Shown here: one piece after another, positions 1-5,607 of the stretch | How the letters are laid out: every line of letters starts with the position of its first letter | Numbering within the stretch: position 1 is the first letter of the stretch | Assembly (NCBI GenBank): GCA_020355145.1 | Contig: CP070660.1 | Location: 84,399 to 95,476 of the forward strand | Reading direction: 5' to 3' | Length of the DNA stretch: 11,078 bases | From: Deltaproteobacteria bacterium | GTDB taxonomy: Bacteria; Desulfobacterota; DSM-4660; Desulfatiglandales; B25-G16 | Position numbers and translations under genes: made by a program | Notes under the pieces: model-generated | Told to the model about the DNA's origin: nothing | Database searches by the model: none | Seen by the model: the letters and a program-made list of their open reading frames with translations, nothing else

Positions 1-925
1 CATCACGCAGAGTGCTTACGGTGGATTTGAGTGTATAAACTACTGTCCGGGTGTTGTAAATCCGCCCGGGGAGGTTCGACCGTGGGCTTGGGTCTATACG
101 AAGCTCGCTGAGAAACTCGGTATCGATCCAAGGAAGTTTTTCAAGTACTACACCACAGATGAGAATTGGGACAGGGATTGGGAAAGATACCTGAGAGATT
201 GTTATCAGCAGATAGTATCATATTATAAAAACCGAGACATCGACGTTCCATCGTGGGAGGCGTTTACCCAGGGGGAATTCATCAATTGTGATGAATTAGA
301 TGATACGCCATTTACTGGCTGGGATGCGCAGATGAAGGAAGGCAAGCCTTTCAGAACCGAATCAGGCAAGATAGAGCTGAATTTCCGCTATATCGCCGAC
401 GAGGCCAACCGGGGCAAAGGAGAGCACTATGACTCTTTTGGCCGTTTGTATGATAACCTGCCAGGAGACTGGGCGGATCTTTCCCCCTCTCCGATCTATC
501 AGACATCCGTTAGAGGGATGGATTCCCCCTTGACTGGGAGGTATCCCCTGATGCTGCTGAGCCCCCATGGCAGGTATCGGGTACACTATCTATTCTGGGA
601 TCACCCGTGGCTCAAAGACCATGTTTACAGGCATCGCGTTGGGATAAGCACCACGGATGCCAAATCCAGGGAGATAAAGGATGGAGACCTGGTCCGGGTT
701 TACAACGACCGAGGAAGAGTGGTTATGCCGGCTTATGTGACCTCAAGGATAATGCCGGGCTTAATCGTGATTCGCCACGGGGGGAAGTACATTCCTGACG
801 AATCCGGGGTTGACCGGGGGGCATCACCCTCAACTTTAATGGGTGGTGATTTTGAGAGCTGCATTACACCGGCGAAGGCCGCAAACCTAGTCCAGGTTGA
901 AAAATGCCAGGGAGAATCAAAATGA
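1..925 (+). CDS. Molybdopterin oxidoreductase, DMSO reductase family, catalytic subunit (3' part only)
   Basis: The gene enters from the left edge; the frame is open from base 2, giving 307 visible residues before TGA at 923-925. The C-terminal molybdopterin-dinucleotide-binding domain lies at about visible residues 180-300. It is recognised by the LLSPHGRYRVH stretch, a KDGDLVRVYNDRGRVVMPA block (typical of this domain: D-G-D-x-V-x-V-x-N-D-R-G) and a closing NLVQVEK segment. These match the DmsA, thiosulfate/polysulfide reductase and transhydroxylase branch. The N-terminus, including any Tat signal, the [4Fe-4S] site and the Mo ligand, is outside the window, so substrate, location and a possible selenocysteine cannot be read. 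It overlaps the downstream ferredoxin subunit gene by 4 bases (ATGA), the usual arrangement for translationally coupled partners. About half of its arginine codons are CGN, unlike the genes further right. The family call is firm; the substrate is unknown. Confidence 0.9.
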   Translation, partial: ITQSAYGGFECINYCPGVVNPPGEVRPWAWVYTKLAEKLGIDPRKFFKYYTTDENWDRDWERYLRDCYQQIVSYYKNRDIDVPSWEAFTQGEFINCDELDDTPFTGWDAQMKEGKPFRTESGKIELNFRYIADEANRGKGEHYDSFGRLYDNLPGDWADLSPSPIYQTSVRGMDSPLTGRYPLMLLSPHGRYRVHYLFWDHPWLKDHVYRHRVGISTTDAKSREIKDGDLVRVYNDRGRVVMPAYVTSRIMPGLIVIRHGGKYIPDESGVDRGASPSTLMGGDFESCITPAKAANLVQVEKCQGESK

Positions 926-1677
926 CACAATATGGCTTCTTTATCGATCAGAGTCGCTGCATCGGCTGCAATGCCTGCACCATTGCCTGTATGCAATGGC
1001 ACGACATTGCGCCGAGTCCGGTCAAGTGGATGCGAATATATCAATGGGAGAAGGGTCATTTCCCGGAGGTAAGTCTCCATATTCTACCCGTTATGTGCTA
1101 TCACTGTGAAAATCCTGTCTGCGTAAAGGCCTGTAAGAACAAGGCGCTTTATAAGGAAGACACATATGGTGCGGTCTTGGTGGATTCCTATAAATGCCAA
1201 GGGAGCCGAAGATGCTGGCAAGCCTGTCCCTATGGTGCCCCACAGCACGATGGAGACGCATTAGGCACGAAGATGTCGAAGTGCAACATGTGTATGGACC
1301 GCCTGAGGCAAGGATTAAAGCCAATCTGCGTGCTGGGCTGTTCGATGAGGGCGTTGGAGTTCGGCCCTCTGGGGGATTTGATTAAGAGGTATGGTAACTT
1401 GAGAAGCCTCGAGGACATGCCCAAAGATTCTATCACAAGGCCGGCAGTTGTCTTCAGGCCCGCTGACGGCAAAACTGAGGTGGTACCGTGGGACTCAAAA
1501 AGGGCCCTTGAGCTTTGGCAGAAAAGAAAGTCAGACAACGGCGAGGCTCTGCCCGATGTCTTTACGGAGATTACTGATGTTAGCAACGCATCCACTGATA
1601 TTGTGGGTCGAAACAGGCTTGTTTTAAAGGCGAAAAATTGCGATGAACTCATGTACTACACGACAGACGACGAGTAA
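922..1677 (+). CDS. DmsB-like iron-sulfur electron-transfer subunit
   Basis: The protein has 251 residues from ATG 922. An in-frame ATG exists at 904, but AGGGAG at 909-914 sits 7 bases before 922, and the ATGA overlap also favours 922. It has the four cysteine groups of DmsB-type subunits: C13/C16/C19/C23, C59/C62/C67/C71, C92/S95/C98/C102 and C121/C124/C136/C140. In DmsB, groups I with IV and II with III share clusters, giving four clusters that wire the molybdenum subunit to the next carrier. Here the second position of group III is serine (CQGSRRC). In E. coli DmsB the matching residue is Cys102, and replacing it changes that cluster to [3Fe-4S]; NarH naturally has Trp there. So one cluster is probably [3Fe-4S] or serine-ligated (inference). 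A tail of about 70 residues (180-251) beyond the cluster core has no motif I recognise. No membrane-anchor gene follows. Confidence 0.92.
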   Translation: MTQYGFFIDQSRCIGCNACTIACMQWHDIAPSPVKWMRIYQWEKGHFPEVSLHILPVMCYHCENPVCVKACKNKALYKEDTYGAVLVDSYKCQGSRRCWQACPYGAPQHDGDALGTKMSKCNMCMDRLRQGLKPICVLGCSMRALEFGPLGDLIKRYGNLRSLEDMPKDSITRPAVVFRPADGKTEVVPWDSKRALELWQKRKSDNGEALPDVFTEITDVSNASTDIVGRNRLVLKAKNCDELMYYTTDDE

Positions 1678-1680
1678 CAT

Positions 1681-1700
1681 GGAGCATTACCGGTTTGTTA
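1681..1700 (+). repeat. Left terminal inverted repeat of the palindromic element
   Basis: GGAGCATTACCGGTTTGTTA is the exact reverse complement of 1951-1970. The match stops sharply on both sides: the outside bases (T1680 and C1971) do not pair, and the inside sequences diverge. That sets the element boundary at 1681. Confidence 0.85.
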
Positions 1701-1750
1701 AAGAAAAAGGCAACAGCGATTTATCAAATCTAAAACCAGCAATTTAAGAG

Positions 1751-1930
1751 AGGGTATGGGTGTCTTTTTTTTGTTATGCCCTATAACATGGACCCTTACT
1801 GGGTCGTTTCAAAATGGTTTATTTCCCCCTAAACCTTAGAATCATAAGCTCCGTCTATATAAACCATTTTGAAACGCCCACTAATCTAAGCTATATGAGG
1901 GCATAATCAAAAAAAAGACACCCATACCCT
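1751..1930. repeat. Middle inverted pair of the palindromic element
   Basis: The arm 1751-1772 (a GGGTATGGGTGTC core followed by eight T) pairs perfectly over 22 bases with 1909-1930 (eight A, then GACACCCATACCC). After a small bulge (one base on the left, two on the right) the pairing continues as TTATGCCCT (1774-1782) with AGGGCATAA (1898-1906). Because the T run follows an unpaired stretch and not a short hairpin, this is not a standard intrinsic terminator. Confidence 0.8.
1805..1876. repeat. Inner inverted pair of the palindromic element
   Basis: CGTTTCAAAATGGTTTAT (1805-1822) pairs over 18 bases with 1859-1876, leaving a 36-base loop. A small separate hairpin, GACCC-TTACT-GGGTC (1791-1805), abuts the left arm and is not mirrored on the right. 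The sharp ends of this 72-bp unit would also fit an older palindrome caught inside the larger one. Confidence 0.75.
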
Positions 1931-1950
1931 TAAGCTATTGGCTACTATAT

Positions 1951-1970
1951 TAACAAACCGGTAATGCTCC
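1951..1970 (-). repeat. Right terminal inverted repeat of the palindromic element
   Basis: TAACAAACCGGTAATGCTCC is the exact reverse complement of 1681-1700. It contains an in-frame ATG (1964) that could be mistaken for the start of the following gene. The likelier start, ATG 1973, lies just outside the repeat. Confidence 0.85.
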
Positions 1971-1972
1971 CG

Positions 1973-4480
1973 ATGATAAAGGCTAGCATTGATGATAAAG
2001 GCATTCAGGTTGAGGAGGGCACCACTATCCTGGAGGCTGCACATAAGGAGGGGATCTATATTCCTACATTGTGTTACCATCCTGATCTAAAGGGCCCAGA
2101 GGAGATGAGACCAGAGGAGTTTATCTACCAGGGGGGGAGGAAGATCATCAACTCCATGCCCGAGGGTGTTAATGAGGGATGTGGTATCTGCTTAGTTGCC
2201 CTTCAAGGTGTCGGTGATCTGATTAGGTCATGTACTACAGAGATAACAGATGGTATGGTGATAATAACCGAGAATGAGAGGATAAGACAGGAGAGGACAA
2301 GGAATTTCATCTCAATCATGAAGGGGCACCCCCATGCCTGCCTGGTATGTCCCCAGCAAGAGGGTTGCGACCTACTTCAGTGTTCAGCAGATATTCCAGT
2401 GGAGGAGCGATGCTGTGCCATTTTTGGCCACTGTGAGCTCCAGGATGTGGCCAACTATCTTGGTATAGACCCCACAACCCCACGATGGATTCCCACTGAT
2501 TTACCAGCTATCAAGGATGGTCCACTCTTTGAATGGAATTATAACCTCTGCATTGGTTGCCTGAGATGTCTAAGGGCCTGCAATGATCTAAGAGGAGTAG
2601 GGGCACTGGGTTTTGTCTTTGATAAAGGGGGCGAGATCCAGGTTGGTTCATTGTCCTCCACCTTGGGTAAGTCCGGATGCAGATTCTGTACTGCCTGTGT
2701 AGAGGTTTGCCCTACAGGGGCGCTAATTGATAAAGACATTAGGGCCGGGCATGAGGAGGATCTCCTTCCTTGCAATGCGGCCTGTCCTGCGGATATTGAT
2801 ATTCCGGGTTACCTGAGATTGATTGCCGAGGGAAAGGCGGATGAGGCAAATGCATTGATAAGGGAAAAGGTGCCGTTCCCCGGTATCTTAGGTAGGGTTT
2901 GTAGCCGACCCTGTGAAGATGTTTGCAGGAGGGGTGATGTGAATGAGCCCGTATCTATCTGCGCGCTCAAGAGATTTGCCGGGGATAATGAGGGTGGATT
3001 GTGGAAGGGCTCAATGGACCTTAAAGGTGATACAGGACATAGGGTGGCAATTATCGGGTCTGGACCTGCAGGACTAACAGCGGCCTTTTATCTTAAGAAG
3101 AAGGGCCATCAGGTGACCGTATTCGAGTCAAGGCCACTACCCGGTGGTATGATGAGGTATGGGATCCCTGAATACAGGCTCCCTTTGAGTGTTGTGGAAA
3201 AGGAGATCCGGGATATCCTCGACTTTGGCATAGTGCTAAACACAGGAAGAACACTGGGGAAGGATCTTACCATTGATGTGTTAAAGGAGGAGGGCTATGA
3301 GGCGGTATTCTTAGCAGTTGGTGCTCAGCTAAGCCGAAAGATAGAGCTTGAGGACTCTGATCTAAAGGATGTCCTCTGGGGGGTAGATTTTCTCTACCAG
3401 GTAAAGGAGGGTAGGGGTTTTAAACTAAAGGATAAGGTAATTGTACTTGGTGGAGGGAATGTGGCCATTGATGTGGCCCTTACAGCCTTGAGATGTGGTG
3501 CCACCCACGTTACCATGGCCTGTTTAGAAAAAAGAGAAGAGATGCCAGCAGATGACTCGGAGATTCACCAGGCCATAGAAGATGGGGTCGAGATAATGAC
3601 GGCATGGGGTCCAAATAGGATATTAAGTGGAGATGGTCAGGTAAGGGGGATTGAGCTCATTGGCTGTAGTCGTGTTTTTGATAAGGAGGGCGATTTTTCC
3701 CCGACCTTTGATGAGAGAAGAAGGGTAGTAGAGGCTGACCAGGTTATACTGGCAATAGGTCAGGCCACAGATCTCAGTTTTATTGATCCGGGAAGCCCTA
3801 TTGATATCCAGAGGGGCATGATAGTAGTAGATGGGGAAACACTTGAGACAGGGATACCCGGGGTATTTGCCGGTGGAGATGTAACCAAGGCACCTGGTGC
3901 AATTATTCATGCCATAGTAGCAGGCAGAAAGGCAGCATCTTCTATTGATCGATTCTTGGGTGGGGATGGGGATATTGAGGAGACCCTTTTTCAACCCGGG
4001 CCCCTTTCTCCGACAGTAGGAAGGGTAGAGGGTTTTGCTGATCTACCAAGGCAGGGGGTTCCGGAACTTCCACCCGCACAAAGGCTCAGGGGCTTTAAAG
4101 AGGTAGCCCTAGGCTTTGATCGGGATACCGCCGGAAAAGAGGCCTCCCGCTGTCTGCAATGTGACCTAAGATTAGGGATAAAAAAGGTTATATCCCCCCC
4201 GGCCAGATTGTTGCAATGGACCGAGGCGAATATCCACAACGTGCCCCAAGGTGAGGGCGTATATCAACTGCTGGACGCCAGTAAAAAGGTCTTGGTTATC
4301 AAGGGTGTTATGAATATGAGGGAGTCCCTGCTCGGGGTATTTGAGGAGGATGATAGGGTAGCATGGTTTGAGTATGAGGAAGACCCCTTGTATTCAAAGA
4401 GGGAAAGTGAGCTGATTCAGCAATATCTAAGGCATCATGGCGAAATGCCCGGGGAAGATGAATTGAATGATCTATTCTAA
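1973..4480 (+). CDS. NuoG-like / GltD-like fusion: FAD-dependent NAD(P)-linked iron-sulfur oxidoreductase (SfrB-related)
   Basis: The protein has 835 residues from ATG 1973. ATG 1964 is in frame but lies in the terminal repeat, and MIKASIDDKG matches the normal opening of NuoG/HoxU-type [2Fe-2S] domains. Domains in order: a [2Fe-2S] domain (C34, C70, C73, C87) with a long insert after C34; a His-Cys [4Fe-4S] motif (H119, C123, C126, C132); a two-cluster ferredoxin domain (C193/C196/C199/C203 and C236/C239/C242/C246); a GltD-type cysteine-rich helical domain (C267, C271, C310, C314, C318, C330); an FAD Rossmann motif GSGPAG (362-367); an NAD(P) motif GGGNVAID (493-500); a closing FAD motif IPGVFAGGD (628-636); and a CLQC pair (727-730). 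It ends in a GIY-YIG-like tail (about 756-835). The architecture fits electron transfer between NAD(P)H and ferredoxin-type or partner subunits, as in SfrB, NfnB and GltD relatives; the true partners are not known. No Shine-Dalgarno is visible before 1973. The palindromic element separates it from the molybdoenzyme genes. Confidence 0.88.
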   Translation: MIKASIDDKGIQVEEGTTILEAAHKEGIYIPTLCYHPDLKGPEEMRPEEFIYQGGRKIINSMPEGVNEGCGICLVALQGVGDLIRSCTTEITDGMVIITENERIRQERTRNFISIMKGHPHACLVCPQQEGCDLLQCSADIPVEERCCAIFGHCELQDVANYLGIDPTTPRWIPTDLPAIKDGPLFEWNYNLCIGCLRCLRACNDLRGVGALGFVFDKGGEIQVGSLSSTLGKSGCRFCTACVEVCPTGALIDKDIRAGHEEDLLPCNAACPADIDIPGYLRLIAEGKADEANALIREKVPFPGILGRVCSRPCEDVCRRGDVNEPVSICALKRFAGDNEGGLWKGSMDLKGDTGHRVAIIGSGPAGLTAAFYLKKKGHQVTVFESRPLPGGMMRYGIPEYRLPLSVVEKEIRDILDFGIVLNTGRTLGKDLTIDVLKEEGYEAVFLAVGAQLSRKIELEDSDLKDVLWGVDFLYQVKEGRGFKLKDKVIVLGGGNVAIDVALTALRCGATHVTMACLEKREEMPADDSEIHQAIEDGVEIMTAWGPNRILSGDGQVRGIELIGCSRVFDKEGDFSPTFDERRRVVEADQVILAIGQATDLSFIDPGSPIDIQRGMIVVDGETLETGIPGVFAGGDVTKAPGAIIHAIVAGRKAASSIDRFLGGDGDIEETLFQPGPLSPTVGRVEGFADLPRQGVPELPPAQRLRGFKEVALGFDRDTAGKEASRCLQCDLRLGIKKVISPPARLLQWTEANIHNVPQGEGVYQLLDASKKVLVIKGVMNMRESLLGVFEEDDRVAWFEYEEDPLYSKRESELIQQYLRHHGEMPGEDELNDLF

Positions 4481-4674
4481 TGCCTTTTGATTATCTATTT
4501 TTTCCCTAAGGGGATGCACCTTTTCTCCTGTAGCCTCCAGGACCTAACAGCCCTTATCTTAAAGGCATTTTCAGGACTATCTCTTTAAAGATGCATTGAT
4601 AGTGATATATTTTTCAAGTATTATGCCTGACGGGCTATGCTCTGATATCTTCAGGGTCTCTTTAAGAGGCGGGT

Positions 4675-5325
4675 GTGCTTGAGTTATTTTTCATCATTGT
4701 GATACTGCTTTTCTCTGTCATGATCCATGAGTGTGCCCATGGTCTGGTCGCCCTACTGTTCGGTGATGATACTGCAAAAAGAGAGGGAAGGTTATCTCTG
4801 AACATAATGAGGCATATAGATCTCGTGGGTACAATTATCCTACCATTGATTTTGCTTATGACCAGATCAGGGATCATATTCGGTTGGGCCAAGCCTGTGC
4901 CTGTTAGGGCAGGGAGGTTAAGAAATCCCGCCAGGGACTACACCCTTGTCTCCCTTGCCGGCCCTATATCTAATATGCTTTTAGCCTTTGCCTTCGCCTC
5001 TGTGTTACCTTTATCAATGATCATCTTTAAGGATCATGGTATCTATCTCTCTATAGCGAAATTCGTTCTCTTTGGCGTTAGGATAAACATTATCTTAGGC
5101 ATGTTTAATCTTCTGCCAATTCCCCCCCTGGATGGTTCACATGTGTTGGCCTATCTGCTTCCCTATCCACTTTCGGTCAGGTATCAGCAGATGGCAAGAT
5201 ATGGTATCTTAATAATGCTTATCCTCATCCTTACAGATAGCTTAAAATACCCTTTCCTTTTTGCTGATTTTATCTCTAGGACTTTAATTAGCTGGATGTA
5301 TAATGTAGGGAGCTCTTTGGGGTAG
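4675..5325 (+). CDS. Site-2 protease family membrane metalloprotease (peptidase M50)
   Basis: The protein has 216 residues. It starts at GTG 4675, with an AAGAGG-type ribosome site at 4664-4669. It is very hydrophobic, with several membrane segments (about 1-16, 50-66, 92-118, 126-148 and 175-190). The zinc motif HECAH is at residues 18-22 in the first segment. The second catalytic element NLLPIPPLDG is at 145-154, where Asp153 is the expected third zinc ligand. The FGWAKPVPV block (69-77) is typical of the short bacterial S2P group. The enzyme should cut within the membrane, but it has no PDZ domain and no identifiable substrate in the neighbourhood, so its biological role is unknown. Its length is normal for this compact group. 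It stands alone: a 194-bp gap precedes it, and the next gene (tRNA-His) is on the other strand. Confidence 0.9.
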   Translation: MLELFFIIVILLFSVMIHECAHGLVALLFGDDTAKREGRLSLNIMRHIDLVGTIILPLILLMTRSGIIFGWAKPVPVRAGRLRNPARDYTLVSLAGPISNMLLAFAFASVLPLSMIIFKDHGIYLSIAKFVLFGVRINIILGMFNLLPIPPLDGSHVLAYLLPYPLSVRYQQMARYGILIMLILILTDSLKYPFLFADFISRTLISWMYNVGSSLG

Positions 5326-5397
5326 GTATTTTATTAATGGATAGGGGTAGGTTCTTAATCTTGAACAGGTAATGTCTATTCGTTTAAGGTTATTTTA

Positions 5398-5474
5398 TGG
5401 GGTGAGTGACGGGACTTGAACCCGCGACCACTGGGGCCACAACCCAGTGCTCTACCGACTGAGCTACACCCACC
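5398..5474 (-). tRNA. tRNA-His (anticodon GTG)
   Basis: Read on the minus strand, the sequence folds into a full cloverleaf: acceptor GTGGGTG/CACTCAC with one G-U pair, D arm GCTC/GAGC, anticodon stem CTGGG/CCCAG around loop TTGTGGC (anticodon GTG), and T arm GCGGG-TTCAAGT-CCCGT. The His identity pair is encoded: G-1 at 5474 opposite discriminator C73 at 5401. The 3' CCA is encoded at 5398-5400. A TATGAT box on the minus strand (5492-5497) could be the -10, but no good -35 lies at the right distance. No clear terminator follows. It lies between two plus-strand genes, so it is an independent minus-strand unit. Confidence 0.97.
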
Positions 5475-5607
5475 ATGTTATCTTGCTTTTTATCATACTA
5501 TTTGGTGGCTGGCAAGCGGATATTTCTGTTATACTTGTTTTATAAGCGCTTACCACTGATGTTTTATATTAGGGCCAATGTTTCGGTTTTCTTAAAGGGT
5601 TATAGCA

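Larger units (their letters stand above)
1681..1970. mobile_element. 290-bp nested palindromic element, MITE-like
   Basis: A non-coding element is bounded by perfect 20-bp inverted repeats (1681-1700 and 1951-1970). Inside are two further perfect inverted pairs: 1751-1772 with 1909-1930, extended by 1774-1782 with 1898-1906, and 1805-1822 with 1859-1876. About 70 of the 145 bases of each arm pair exactly, so either strand could fold into one long interrupted hairpin with a 36-base loop (1823-1858). Between the outer and middle arms the left side has 50 bases and the right side 20, so the arms have diverged; this argues against a simple assembly fold-back. The element holds no ORF of note and no transposase. 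It starts 3 bases after the stop of the ferredoxin subunit gene and ends 2 bases before the next start codon. I see no convincing target-site duplication (left flank ...AACAT, right flank CGATG...). A non-autonomous transposon derivative is the best guess; a structured RNA or regulatory palindrome is the alternative. Confidence 0.72.

Noticed and set aside
733..1080. 115-codon minus-strand open frame crossing the molybdoenzyme/ferredoxin junction
   Set aside because: It is a shadow of two well-supported plus-strand genes, with no family resemblance.
1765..1772. Eight-T run as an intrinsic terminator for the molybdoenzyme operon
   Set aside because: The T run is not preceded by its own short hairpin. 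Its complement is about 136 bases downstream as part of the large palindrome, so it does not have terminator geometry.
1972..2002. Exact 12-bp direct repeat GATGATAAAGGC at 1972-1983 and 1991-2002, beside the palindromic element
   Set aside because: It looked like a target duplication, but both copies are inside the coding region and encode residues expected at the start of a NuoG/HoxU-type [2Fe-2S] domain (MIKASIDDKG). Neither copy lies on the left flank of the element.
3623..3994. 123-codon minus-strand open frame inside the oxidoreductase gene
   Set aside because: It is antisense to the conserved FAD/NAD(P) region; the plus-strand frame has clear family motifs throughout.
5475..5600. Promoters for tRNA-His (minus) and selA (plus)
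   Set aside because: Several -10-like boxes exist (TATGAT on minus; TATATT, TATAAG and TTATAC on plus), but none has a matching -35 at 16-18 bases, so no promoter is called.
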